A DNA stretch of 64,000 bases from Pyricularia pennisetigena. Its lineage: Eukaryota; Ascomycota; Sordariomycetes; Magnaporthales; Pyriculariaceae. The position numbers and the translations under genes are program-made. Below the pieces are notes generated by a model. The model had not been told where the DNA came from and did not search any database. It saw nothing but the letters and a program-made list of their open reading frames with translations. The stretch spans positions 1,023,382-1,087,381 of the forward strand of contig NW_021940922.1 of the NCBI RefSeq assembly GCF_004337985.1. The letters run 5' to 3'. Each line of letters starts with the position of its first letter. Position 1 is the first letter of the stretch. Positions 34,593 to 45,340 of the stretch are shown here, in pieces.

Positions 34593-35885
34593 TCAGAGTT
34601 CGTCCTTGCCAGCAGGAAGAGGGTCGACATAGTTGGGCTTGAACAAAAATGAACTCTTGGGGAAAGTCAGAATTTCGACAAACGCCGGCCCCGTAAACTG
34701 CTTCATGCCGATGGCTCCTCCGACGGCCTGGCCCGAGAAGCCAGTCCCACCAGCGCCGTCACCGAGCATGTATTCGAACCCCACGTTTTTGTTCGTGACT
34801 ATAAAGCTCCACTGGCGCTTCGTCTCGGGCGACACCAGCACAACCTCGAATCCCGTCGCCTTGTCCTTGAGGCTCCCCGCCACGCGACCCCCGTAAGTCT
34901 TGGTCAGCAGGACAAAGTTCTCCGTCTCGGACGGGGTAGATCGCGTTGCGGTGAAGATGGGCACGCCGTTCTCGGTAAGTAGAGCCGAGGGCGCGTAAAG
35001 ATCCGTCATGGCCGAGTCGAAAGCCACGTGGGTCAGGTCGTACGGGCCGGCCGAGATGCGAATGGCGGACATGTTGCGCAAACAGGTAAACCAGCTAAAG
35101 GCTGTCCAGAGCCGCTCGTGGCCGCCGATGCCGGAGAACGTGTAGGGCTCGTTGTTGACCAAGAGAGCAACCGAGGTGGTGGCGACAGGGATCGGCTCGA
35201 CCCAGTGGAAGTAGGGCACCACTTCCGTCTTGGCTTTGTCGTTGGGATATGTCGACCCGTCAGGATTCCGTGCCGGCATGCGAGACTCGAAGAGCACATT
35301 GCCCCTGAGATCATCGGTAGACACGCCAATGCGTGCGACCTTCATGTCCTTGGTCACCTCAAAAGTATAGTTGTACTTGGTCGTTTTCCAAACCCCTCGC
35401 GTGCCCCAGGCGCATGATTGCACGATCGACTCGGTGGGGTAGTCGACCCTCATGAAGCGCGTCCCGTTGGCATGCGCAATCTCAACCGAGGTGCGCAGGT
35501 TTCCCGTGCCCAAGATGGCGTAGTTTGGATCCCGGTAGAAGCCAAAACAAAACGCCATGGTGCCATCACCCGACACGCCATCGAACTCGTACTGCTCACC
35601 ACCCGTGCTGTTCAGCGGCAGGATCTTGGGGTTCAGAGGATGATCAAGCGGGTCGGTGGTAAAGTTGATGGGCTTGCGACCTTTTTCCATCTCGTACGCT
35701 GTCAGATGGCTGGTCACGCAATCCAGCTCGCTTGTGGGAAGTGCCTGGTCGTCGGCGCCGCCGATGGGCCATTTCGACTCCCATTCCGCAGGCCACCCAT
35801 AGTCCCATGAGCCGGTCCGCCCCAAGGGGAAGAAGATGGTCCAAGTAATCACTAAAGCCCATCCAAGACGCATTTTGGACAACAT
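34593..35885 (-). CDS. Diels-Alderase-like protein (CcsF/PyiF type, calycin fold) with signal peptide
   Basis: I choose ATG 35885 because it has a good A at -3 and begins with a signal-peptide-like leader (MLSKMRLGWALVITWTIFF); an ATG at 35957 is also in frame, and further upstream the frame has no ATG. The protein has 430 residues with no intron. Family-like stretches include GDGTMAFCFGFYRDPNY, FRNW-region equivalents around FHWVEPIPVATT, and YTFSGIGGHERLW. The C-terminal half contains the second calycin-like domain ending in ILTFPKSSFLFKPNYVDPL. Members of this family catalyse intramolecular [4+2] cycloadditions in PKS-NRPS pathways, here presumably forming the isoindolone-macrocycle system of a cytochalasan-like product. 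The leader suggests the reaction takes place in the secretory pathway or vesicles. Confidence 0.85.
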   Translation of the reverse strand: MLSKMRLGWALVITWTIFFPLGRTGSWDYGWPAEWESKWPIGGADDQALPTSELDCVTSHLTAYEMEKGRKPINFTTDPLDHPLNPKILPLNSTGGEQYEFDGVSGDGTMAFCFGFYRDPNYAILGTGNLRTSVEIAHANGTRFMRVDYPTESIVQSCAWGTRGVWKTTKYNYTFEVTKDMKVARIGVSTDDLRGNVLFESRMPARNPDGSTYPNDKAKTEVVPYFHWVEPIPVATTSVALLVNNEPYTFSGIGGHERLWTAFSWFTCLRNMSAIRISAGPYDLTHVAFDSAMTDLYAPSALLTENGVPIFTATRSTPSETENFVLLTKTYGGRVAGSLKDKATGFEVVLVSPETKRQWSFIVTNKNVGFEYMLGDGAGGTGFSGQAVGGAIGMKQFTGPAFVEILTFPKSSFLFKPNYVDPLPAGKDEL

Positions 35886-37404
35886 TTTGTTTACCAAGGT
35901 GTTTTTTTCACCAACTTTGGACTGCAACTGTTTGGCCGCCGTAATAAGTCGGTCCATCGCTGTGAATAGCTCAACTATTCTGGTGAGGACCTTGGCTGAC
36001 CAAACTTTCCGTGTTTGCTTTGAGTTTTTGGAAGGCCTTTCCAATCGAACTAAGCCTCCTTGCAAAGGCAACTAACTCCATTCGTCGAAACCGGTTTTCT
36101 GGGCATTTAAACTTGGCCGACAGCGCAACTTGCCCGGAGCATCTTCTACGGCACCAGTTTTAGGGGACCAGGCGACGCTGATTCAACACTAGGATGCGGG
36201 GGACATTACGAACTTAACTTTCCGCTGAGAGCGTCAAGTACCTTTTATTCTTATTATTTCTTTTTTCATCTTGTCCGAACTATCACGAACATCGGCTCAC
36301 CCGGAAGTTTCGAACTGAAAAACACTGTGCAAAGTGACGGAATTGTTACCTTGCGACGGAAGTATATTTATCGTACCACTTTCAACCGTATAAGGACTAA
36401 CATCTCCAACTGCCTCGCTTCTGTTATACCCAACTAGGAAATAATTTGTTTCGGTGAAAATCTAAAGCTCTTGTCTGATGTTTTCATCTCTTTGTCGGAG
36501 TACCGAGGAATTTGTTCGACGAAAAGAAAGCTTAGATTTCCTGGTTTGGATGGACAGACGGGCCGAAAAAGTATGTGCACACTTTGGATTTGGTGCAAAA
36601 ATCAATTTGACAGGGTCTTTCTCCTGGTACGAAGAAGTTTACGGAGCACTATATTACCTCACTTAAATATATATGGTATATTTGTCAGCTTACTGAGGCT
36701 TGTATAATATCCGAAACAACTTATACAACCAAGTCCGGAGGCTAAACGCTAAGTGGAATGCGATTGTTAAGTTGTATAAAAGCTCGCGGATTTCCGGAGA
36801 TCTTTCACCGGCACATGACACAAAAGTCATCCGTGAAAAAAAAAAAAAAAAAAAAAAAAAAGACGACTTAAATTTCTTTTCAACTGAGATTTGCGGCCTT
36901 ACGGGTACTTGGGTACTTGGTAGGAATGCCAAGGCTGAAAAGCTTACGTTGGCCAAATTCTAACTCGGTTTCACGTGCAAACACGCGTTGATGCTTCTTG
37001 TCATATCCTTCTTGACGAAAGAGAAGTTTTTTCGTGCGATGGTCCGAACCAAAGAATCCCCAGATCGATTCATCGAGAGCGCTGTCAACACTGGCACTCG
37101 CAACCTTCAAAGTTCAAACTAGTTCATTCGCGTTATGCGGACGGCAACGGGCACGGCAACGGACGACAGCTGCGTAAAATGGTTGTTTGTGCCGCAAAAC
37201 CATGGTTTTTGCACGGAAAGACCTCTAGCACGAACTATACGAGTTTCCACCTGATTAAAGTAGGCTGGCTATTCAATATAAGCATTAACTGGGACTTGCA
37301 CAAGTCATCCCTTACTATCTAACCAGCCTCCATCATTGAAAGTGATCTAAAATAGCTGCCATCAGCTTCCTAGAAGTTAAAAGGGGGCTAATACGCCGTA
37401 GCAT
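35886..37404. other. 1.5-kb gene-free stretch
   Basis: This interval should hold the Diels-Alderase promoter and the P450 terminator. It includes an A-run at about 36837-36861. Open frames here are short and without recognisable motifs. Confidence 0.45.
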
Positions 37405-39171
37405 CTACTGATGACGCAGCCCTCGCGCCCTTTCCCTCAACTCAATCTTAGTAAGCATGTTCGGGGCAAATAGCCCATTGGGCATGCTTTTGCGCCCCGG
37501 CCTCTTCTCGCCAGGCACCATCCTCAAGTCGTAGTTCATAAGCACGTAGCTCAACATGAGCTTGAGGGTGTTTGCGGCCAAGACGCGTCCCGGGCAAGCT
37601 TGAGTTCCGTCGCCCCACGTGGGTGAATCGGATCCCGTGGCGCTGTAGAGGTACCGCGTCTCGTTTCCCGGGATCTGGCGAAGCTTCAAAAAGCGTTCGG
37701 GGTCGAATTGGGCGGGGTCGGACCAGCGGAGCGGCGAGCTGTGTATGTCGAAAGCGTCGACGGCAATAATGGTGCCCTGAGGAAGAGGGGGCCCCATGGA
37801 CAGTTGAGTGGGCTGCAGGAGGGTGCGGAGCAGGGTCAAAGAGGTGTTGGGGGCCCAGCGTGAAAGCTCGCGCATGAAGGAGTCCAGTTTTGCAAGCTCG
37901 TAGAGATGAGTCTGTGGCAGGTTTCCATTGGCGTCCATCACCATTGAGATCTCCTCGCGTAGCTCCTCGACGAGATCTGGACGTTGCGCGAGTTCGAGGA
38001 GCTGCTCGCTAAATGCGGTGGAAATTGCCGGGATCGCCTCGAAGGTGAGCACAATAAGATCGTGGCTGATGCTGGAGACGACACGCTCCTCGGGACGGTA
38101 GCGGTTCAAAAGCCAGGGGCCGATGGGGAAGGGCTTGTCCGCCGTAGCCTGAAGGAGACGACGACGTTCTGTTTCGCTGTTGCTGGCTGCTGCAAGGAAA
38201 CTTTCGACAGCCCGATTGGCGAGCGGCTTGAGAAGGTGTAGCATGTATCCATAGAGTAGCCAGGCAGGCAAATATGCAAAGAGTGCCACAAAGGGCCTCA
38301 CTGTCCACCTTGGGAACGGGTGCGATATCACTGCCCCAATGCCAACTGCAAAAGGGAACATCTTGGCGGCGGTCAGCCATCGGCCATCAGCGCCGAGCTC
38401 AGGACCGACAAGACTCTGCGCGTTGGTTGCGACAGTTATATTCAGTGCGGTCCAGTACAGCGGGATGGCCTTCCACTGGCTGGATCCGGTGCCGTCGTCC
38501 GATGGGGAAAACGAGCCAAGCGAGCCGCGTACGGCCCGAGCAGTTTCCGCCTGCCGACTTTGGACCCGAACGGGCAGAGAGCGCGATAGATCGGTGCCGA
38601 TGCTCTTGTGGATGGCGCTCGTGTCGTTTCCTAGGAACTTCCACCCCGAAAACATGACTTTTGTAAAATAGGCAAGATTAGAGGCCTGAGTACGAGGCAG
38701 ACGCTTAATCTCATCGTAGCGCGAGGATGGAAAGACAACATATTCATAGCTGTGGGTCTCATATAAATATGGACGATCACGGTACTATTGTGTTTTGTTA
38801 GATCGGTTTTCTCGCTCAGCTTGATGCTTTCGCAATCTCGGCGATCTTACCTCCTGCGATGCCTTCTGGAAAACCCGATGGTATTTGTAGTCGGCAAGTT
38901 CTTTTGGTACTCTGACCAGTGGAATTCCAAGACGACGGAGCGATGTAAGCCGACAAATAACAAAGTCGACAGCATACAAGATTAATATCAGGACAAGGCT
39001 GACGACCACAATTCGCTGGGCTCGTGGGAGCTGTTGCCAGTTCTGTCTGGCGAAGAGAATGAAGAGTTGTGTACGACTCAGCCTCATTGGCGCAAAGGTT
39101 GCCGAGATAATGGCATAGTTTTCCCACAGCTGCTTATACGTGCCGTGAAATACGCGAGTAACTGAAGCCAT
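37405..39171 (-). CDS. Cytochrome P450 monooxygenase with one intron, paralogue of the 30-32 kb gene
   Basis: Two exons (39171-38851 and 38784-37405) give 566 residues. The N-terminal anchor is near residues 56-76 (IVVVSLVLILILYAVDFVI). The ExxR motif lies in MRELSR, followed by FDPERF. The heme loop is WGDGTQACPGRVLA with Cys504 (complement 37594-37596). Intron 1 falls exactly before a YRDRPYL segment that corresponds to YTDSPFL after the first intron of the other paralogue. That supports duplication of an ancestral intron-containing gene. This copy lacks the three downstream introns. It is divergent from the lipocalin-like gene. A tailoring oxidation is expected; the substrate is unknown. 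Confidence 0.9.
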
Positions 39172-39754
39172 TTTGGGCCTATGATTTTATGGTAATACCT
39201 TTCTTAAAACTTGGGGATTGGTGTCAGAGCTGCGGTACGAGCTCTCAAGAGCGAATCAATGCGGAATACCAAGGTTGAGTTTAAGTACATGTGCGCGCTG
39301 CACAGGCAGCACAGGCAGCCGTGCAAGTCGCTGTATTTGCTCACTTTAAACCACGGGATAAACCTGACGGATTCCCGCAGTATTTCGGCCGCTAATCCCG
39401 ATGGTCTGATAGATTTTACAGCCTAGATTTATCCATGCATCCCGGTGCCACTTCCAGTACAACTTGGATGTTAATTTTAACATTCCCAGCAAGTACATTT
39501 ATGCTTTTGTAGGTACTAAACTCAAAATACCGGCTTGATTATAGTTTTATGTGAAAGAACAAGTCGGTGTATCTCCCCCGCTTGTGGTCTTGGGCACGAC
39601 TCGTACACTGTCAGTATATGCAATATACAGTTAATACGGGGCCAGCATTTCAGCTTTATAAGGAAGAAACGTTCCTAGGTATACAGCAGACAAGAGGCTG
39701 AATGAACAACCAGCACTTTTATCTTTGCAACAATACTTTGAGAAACTAGACAAC
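39172..39754. promoter_or_regulatory. Bidirectional promoter region between P450 and lipocalin-like gene
   Basis: 583 bp between two divergent starts. A TATA-like TTTATAAGG lies at about 39655, roughly 100 bp upstream of the lipocalin-like ATG. Confidence 0.5.
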
Positions 39755-40466
39755 ATGGCCGCCCCTGATAACAAAACCCTTCGCGATATGAATGGAACAT
39801 GGCTTTTGGTAAGTGAGGGAAAAAAAAGGAAGAAGAAGAAGATAAAAACTCTGGCAGAGAAGAAAGAAATTCGAAAGAGGTAATTAGGAGCTAAAACCCA
39901 GCATATAATCTAGAACAAACAGCTCTCGGACGATCTCGATCCCACCTTTGCCGCGGTGCGTTGAGCTTCCCACTAACATGTATGCCGACCTTGTCTCGTG
40001 TGCAAACTGACGGCCAACACAGCAAGGAGTTCCCTTCATTCTGCGCAAGATGCTCAAATTCGCTGGCGTCCGCATCGACATGACAGAGGACCTCGAGGCC
40101 TCCCCTGCGCCCACCATTCACTTCAAGCAGATTGTCTCACCCGGTGGATTTCATACGGAGGAGGACTATGTGCTTGACGCCCAGTACCGCGAGGGCACCG
40201 TCCCAATTTTTGGGACCATTTCTGTGCAGGCGCGGTTCTTGCCCATGAGTAAGCTCGACGATGAAGGACTGCGGACGCAGCTCGAGGAAGGTGGGACGGG
40301 AGATGTAGTTATCGAGGAGAAGACGACAAGCAAGCTGGGCTGGGAATGTCGTGGGATATGGGGATTCGAAAAGATTGATGGCGAAAGACGCTTTGTGAGG
40401 ACGAATTTTACCAAAAAGGGAGGTGAACAGGTCACTGCCAAACTTGTCTACGATTTCCGACCTTGA
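39755..40466 (+). CDS. Lipocalin-like domain protein
   Basis: Three exons (39755-39808, 39914-39955, 40023-40466) give 179 residues; splice sites are GTAAGT..CTAG and GTGCGT..ACAG. The N-terminus has the lipocalin-like signature region MNGTWLLNKQLSDDLDP followed by GVPFILRKMLKFAG. The C-terminal strand ends RTNFTKKG...KLVYDFRP. No signal peptide is visible, so it should be cytosolic. Proteins of this type usually bind hydrophobic ligands. In pyrrocidine/GKK1032 biosynthesis a lipocalin-like protein is reported to cooperate with an oxidoreductase in cyclophane closure. That precedent makes a catalytic or chaperoning role on the polyketide plausible here. It lies between a P450 and the second trans-ER, both probably cluster genes. 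The function is inference. Confidence 0.82.
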
Positions 40467-40476
40467 AAAAAAAAAG

Positions 40477-40514
<38 letters not shown>
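40465..40514. repeat. Long A-rich homopolymer tract after the lipocalin-like stop
   Basis: About 50 bases that are A except for a single G follow the stop codon directly, separating two convergent genes. Confidence 0.9.
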
Positions 40515-40515
<1 letters not shown>

Positions 40516-40539
40516 AATACATAGGTGATAGGTATGCAG

Positions 40540-41625
40540 TTACGGGATTAAAGCAACAAGCTTTCTCCCCGAAACTGCTCGCTGCCTTAACAAATCCAGA
40601 CCTTTGATAATGCCCTCCCACCCACCTTGGAGCATTTGCACAGGACATGGTTGCAGTTTGCCCTGGCTGACAAGTTCGTCCAACCGCTGGTAAAAACTCA
40701 TAGTCCATTGTCTGAGCTTTGGATCAGGTTCGCGGCCATAAGGCTCCGGCATGTCAACACCCAGTCCGTCTACCGCTGCGGCCATGACCAAAGTATGATT
40801 GACTGTTTTTCTCACGCAAAGAGAGGTGTCGTACTTTTCAAAGGCGACATACCTTCCCCCTGCGCGCCCGATTGCGGTTTGTGAGATGCTTAGCGTCCGT
40901 ACTTCGCCGAACGGATCAATCGCCATGCGAAGACGGTTCCGAGTGTAGGTCTTGATATCTTCCGCGCAGGTTGGCGAGTGGTAATCGAATACAGCGTCTG
41001 CACCGTAGGATTTGACCAAGTCAAAATTGTGAGGCGAACAGGTCGTTACGACTTCGTGGCCCATCAACTTGATAAGCTGGATCGCCATAAGTCCGACTGA
41101 GCTGCTGCCCCCGTAAACCAGCACGCTCTCGACAGAGTCCAACTTCTCAGGGGCCCCGATTTCACCAGGAATAGGACCCAAGGTGTAGAATGCTGTCGCC
41201 AACGTCGCGATTGCTGTCCCACACATGGCAGCTGCCTGTGCGGCTCCCATCCCTTCTGGAGTGTGAAAAGTGTAGTCGGCGTCGGCAGCCAAGTATTCGG
41301 CAAACGCGCCAGATTGCAGGTTTGTTAAGCTCGATCCTTTGCATGCCCCGAACACCATGTCCCCGACCTGGAACCTTTCAACGTTGGTTCCCAGGGAGAC
41401 GACAGTGCCGGTGAAGTCACATCCGCACCATGATCCTTCGGTGGGAAACTTGATGGGAGTCTTCCAATCGCAAGGATTTAGTGTTACGGCCAGCGTTTTG
41501 ACAAGCAACTGATGAGGACCAGTTTCCGGCAGCCGTTGGCTGGGCGTCACCTGCAGTACGCCGCCGCTGGCCTGCAGGATAACCGTCTGCTCGCGAGGAA
41601 TTCGAAAAGTGGTATTGGGACTCAT
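40540..41625 (-). CDS. Trans-acting enoyl reductase 2 (CcsC/LovC-like MDR)
   Basis: A single exon of 361 residues from ATG 41625. The GroES-like half contains TLNPCDWKTP and GCDFTGTVVSLG. The NADPH site is VYGGSSSVGLMA at residues 170-181, followed by TTCSPHNFDLVKSYGADAVFDYHSP. These features match the other trans-ER in the window, but the two are clearly diverged paralogues, not a recent duplication. It is convergent with the lipocalin-like gene. It may serve the same megasynthase, have replaced the first ER functionally, or be a survivor from a second PKS-NRPS now lost, as clusters of the ACE1 type carry two ER genes for two megasynthases. It is the last intact gene before the transposon-rich region. 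Confidence 0.9.
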   Translation of the reverse strand: MSPNTTFRIPREQTVILQASGGVLQVTPSQRLPETGPHQLLVKTLAVTLNPCDWKTPIKFPTEGSWCGCDFTGTVVSLGTNVERFQVGDMVFGACKGSSLTNLQSGAFAEYLAADADYTFHTPEGMGAAQAAAMCGTAIATLATAFYTLGPIPGEIGAPEKLDSVESVLVYGGSSSVGLMAIQLIKLMGHEVVTTCSPHNFDLVKSYGADAVFDYHSPTCAEDIKTYTRNRLRMAIDPFGEVRTLSISQTAIGRAGGRYVAFEKYDTSLCVRKTVNHTLVMAAAVDGLGVDMPEPYGREPDPKLRQWTMSFYQRLDELVSQGKLQPCPVQMLQGGWEGIIKGLDLLRQRAVSGRKLVALIP

Positions 41626-42424
41626 GACAGCGAAGAATGTTGCTGCAATATTCCATCTGCCAGCTAACCGCCACGACTGGAAACATAATGCAATTTAATA
41701 TAGCAGTTAGGGGAGGGGTAATCGGCTTTTAATCCGTTTATTGTGACGGAAAAGTCGCGAGTCAGCCTCCACACCATGACGCAGAAGGGCACGAGGAAAT
41801 TGGAAATGTTTTGGAACCAAGAGTTTATTAACGATTACCTTTTAACTTGGCTGTACAGGAGCCTGGTTAGAACTTAGGAAAGGGCCATCCGGTTTGCCCA
41901 ACTTCCAGGTTTGAATGCGACGCCTAAATACCTTGTTAGGCTTTGATATGCTTTGAATTGTAAAGGGGATGCTGGCTTGTTTGCAGAATTGCGTATGGGA
42001 AAATCACTTGCAGAATGATACAATATGAAATACGTAGTAAATAGCTATATTTGGCCACTTCAATTGGTTAAAAAGCCATGGGGCTGGTAAGGTACATGGA
42101 GCGCTCGGTCCATCCTGCGAGGGGCGTTCTAATCTGAGCACTGAGACTCCTAGTGGGCCCTGCACGGGTGATAAGTGTCGCAGAAAAGATCTGGTCCTGA
42201 TCACAACGCGCCCGAGGCCAGATGGCACTACTTGCAAGCCTTGTCAGACAAGGGGTCCCTAGAGTCTGGACCACTCAATCCCACAGATTTTTGTTAGCAA
42301 ACACATGCCGATTGCCTTAATCGAGCTTCGCGCGGCCAGCAAAAAGGCCGGGCTGCCTTATACAACCTTTCAATGGCATGTACGGTCGATTTAAGACCCA
42401 AGTCGGCCAGCCTATACCGGTCAA
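41626..42424. other. Gene-free stretch at the cluster/transposon border
   Basis: It holds the promoter of trans-ER 2 and, at 42060-42160, one copy of a dispersed repeat also found at 61440-61550. No gene is seen. Confidence 0.5.
42060..42160 (+). repeat. Dispersed repeat copy (ends TCTGAGCACTGAGACT)
   Basis: GGTACATGGAGCGCTCGGTCC and the end TCTGAGCACTGAGACT recur at about 61475-61550 in the same orientation. It is probably one end of a non-autonomous element. Confidence 0.6.
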
Positions 42425-43640
42425 AAACGTGGGAGGCCGCCCGCGTTAGACGAGGGTGAAAATGCGGTTTTGCTTGCGTACGTGAACGAGCTTGATCGTA
42501 TGCATATATCGGCAACGGCTCAACAGGTGATTCAAGCGGCCAACATACTGCGGACCATGCGCCCTGAAGGTAAAAATCAGTTACCGGTTCACAAAAATTG
42601 GTACGGATCTTGGGTCAACAATGATCAGGATTATATACGACGTACCAATTAACCCGTCACGGCCCACAGGCTCGCTTTGGACGAAAATATTGAAAATATC
42701 GACTTATGGTACAGCCGGCTCGCCTACCGTTCCAAAAAAAAAGCTGGAAACTACGCCTTCTACCTGCTGGAACGGTAACGACTTTGGAGCCCTTTGGAGC
42801 CCGGATCGGTATAAAAAAACGGTACGATCCAGCTCGTAATCGTACGCAAAATCAAGCACCAGAAACCTCGCGCGCTTAATTATCGCGAGAACTGTTCGTT
42901 ATTAGGTGCCGGGAACGCAGCTGGAAATTCTGTACCGCCGTTTTGTATTTCAGAAATTACCAACAGACGATTAGCTTAATGTGCAATTGGATAAAAATAT
43001 ATTCTTTGTGCGGTCAGACACAGGCTTTTCCAACGCAGATATTATGGCATGCTTACCTGGATACAGCATTTCAACCGTTTTTCGTGGCCCAAAACCGCTC
43101 GCGTGCAATCGTTGGGCTTGCCTTCACTTGGACAGTGGTTTGGGCGTAAATTTGATCAGAAATTTTTCACTTTTATAAACCCTATCGACTACGAACCTGA
43201 GGAAAATACCCCACGGGCCACAGAACGCATCTGGAGATGGCTTATTTTTCATGGGCTTGAAGGCCATGTTAGCATTGAAGTTCTTGATTATTGCCTCAGA
43301 TTCGACATCGAAATAATCACCTTACCGGTTCATTTAACGCATTTAACGCAACCCATGGACGTAGCGGTGTTTTCACAACGTCAGATGCAGACCCTGATCT
43401 TCGAGTCGGTGCCGGCCGGGAAACCAGAGTTCACTCGGTCTGACTTCGTTGAAGCCATTAAGGTAAGCAATCTGGACGGATTCACACGTTGATACCAGCT
43501 AATTTTGCTTCCAAGAGGTGCTGGCAAGTCGCTTTCAGGGCCGGGCATATTATCAGCGGCTTTGCAAAGTCAGGTCTTTGGCCTATCGACGGATCTATCG
43601 TTCTTGATCAACTGCGCGGTCACAAACAAATCACCCAAAC
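42425..43640 (+). pseudogene. Decayed pogo/Fot1-like transposase (CENP-B HTH plus DDE_1)
   Basis: An N-terminal helix-turn-helix frame (42425-42652) reads GRPPALDEGENAVLLAYVNE and later VHKNWYGSWVNNDQDYIRR, typical of Tc5/CENP-B-type DNA-binding domains. After several frame changes, a DDE-domain part is found at about 43180-43490. It contains a DDE-like histidine-rich strand (LEGHVSIEVLDYCLRFD), ITLPVHLTHLTQPMDVAVF and later a trailing frame near 43510-43600. The catalytic Asp of the usual DGHxSH block is not present (it reads FHGLEGHVS). Stops and frameshifts throughout mean it is inactive. It marks the start of the repeat-rich region. Terminal repeats were not found. Confidence 0.75.
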
Positions 43641-43950
43641 CCCGTCACACAGCAGCCCAGCCTGACCCACACCGCCATCCAGCCATGACCTTCACATTTC
43701 TTCCTTTTGAAGCGGCATAGAACGACAAGAACGACCGAACACTACCACCTAACGGTCCTAACCCACCTTAGCTTGGTATCCGGGTGAGATGGTTTCACTC
43801 GATGATTTGGCAAGCATCCGTTGATAGGTCCTTCCCAGAGGCACTTGGAAAGTCGTGTCTCACCCGCATCACCGTCACTAGCTCTGATGAGGACGCTATA
43901 CTCATCCTCTAAGCATTTTCTCAAAACCGTTATAGTCCGATCGCCAATTC

Positions 43951-45340
43951 ATGGCCCAAATTACTCACCGGCGTTATGACAGCATTTCCACCTGGCTCGA
44001 ACATGGTGTTGCGCCCTCACCCGACCGGTTACTCTATCCGCATTTCACTGCGACATCGCTGTCTAAAAAGCGCAAACGGCCGAGCTGTCCCGTCGCCGAT
44101 GGCCACGGCCTTGCTTCTCCTCCCATCTCGACTGACGACTCTCAAATGAGCTCCAGGTCCCCGAGGAGGAGGAGGAGGAGGAGGAGGAGGAGGAGGAGGA
44201 GGAGGAGGGCAAAGCGTCAGGCGATTGCGGACGATAACGATGAGGACCCAGTTGCACCCATCGACCTGGAGGCCACGCCGCGACGTGGAGATTTCCCGCT
44301 GTCGTCAATACTTGCCCCTCCCCGGCTCTTTTCTATTCCACAGACAGCTTGGGATTCAACAAGTGCCCAGTCACCTACGAGCTCTGGCGCCTCCACAAGG
44401 TCGGGTCAATCCTCTCCAAGTAAGGAGTTGGCGAGGCTTGCCCTGGGCCCGGGTTGCCCTTATGACAAACCCCCTGGCCCTCACGGAATCGTTATCGCCG
44501 ATGCTATTTGATATGCTTAAGATTATGGAAAACACTCAAAAGGGTAGCATCGGCATATTCCCAGACCGGATCAAAGGTTAGTACCCAGGTTCTTACCTTT
44601 TTGTCCACCTCTGACATGTTCTATGTAGGACACCCTCAAAAAAAGAAGCAGAAACCAGGCGCACCTTCGACGGTTATCAGCATATGTTCGTCCTGAATGA
44701 AGAACGTGATATTTCAGGTCCAACTCTCGGTCAACCCAACTGCTATGGCTGCTGAAAAAGGCCATTAACGTCTTGCACGAAATGCTTCCGGGCTCATCCA
44801 TCAACCACAGTGACGCTCCCCGGCTGGTAGACCTCCCGATTGCAGTCAGCATCCAAGTCAAAGGAAGTGATGGGGACGAACGAAAACAGACGCTTCAAGT
44901 CGGCACATGGCAGGCCGCACAGTGGAACATGTGGTCGCAGCTCCTGAAGGGTCGGCTTTTACGGAAATACACCGTAGCAGCAGGCACAACGCCCTTCGAA
45001 ACTCCTGCAAACGATGGCGGCGACGGGACACACGATTCGAGGAGCATCGCGGAACGTGCTTTGGCCGAGTCGGATCGCCTGCTTTGCACAGTCCCGTATC
45101 TCCCAGCGATATTTATCCATGCTCATTCTTGGTATCTGGCTGCTACCTCCCGTCAAGGGGACAAAAACCATACCCTGGCGTGAATATGCCTTTGGCACGA
45201 CTCGGAGCGTGGTCGGTACTTATAAGATCATTTTATTCATTTGTGGGCTGCAAATTCTGCATCGATATATCCGTGACGCATTTTGGCCGTGGTATATTCG
45301 AGTTATTTTTGAGATTGGGTCAGCTGAGCTTTGATAGGTT
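43951..45340 (+). pseudogene. PD-(D/E)XK nuclease-like domain protein (PDDEXK_12 type), broken
   Basis: The first frame (43951-44511) has the STWLEH opening, a basic/low-complexity linker, and SGASTRSGQSSPSKELARLAL, which are typical of this expanded fungal family. A frameshift near 44500 is needed to continue into LFDMLKIMENTQKGSIGIFP. The core frame (44773-45183) has LPGSSINHSD, LPIAVSIQVKGS and LQVGTWQAAQWNMW. Another shift near 45165 leads to the C-terminal FGTTRSVVGTYKII and RDAFWPWY. The ExK position of the nuclease fold reads Q-V-K, and the middle part of the domain is missing. The family is common and often multi-copy in ascomycetes and its role is unknown. This copy is non-functional. 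Confidence 0.7.
44163..44208. repeat. (GGA)n microsatellite in the PD-(D/E)XK pseudogene
   Basis: About fifteen GGA/AGG units give a poly-Arg run in the current frame. In family members an acidic or serine-rich low-complexity linker sits here, so the frame itself may have slipped. Confidence 0.9.
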
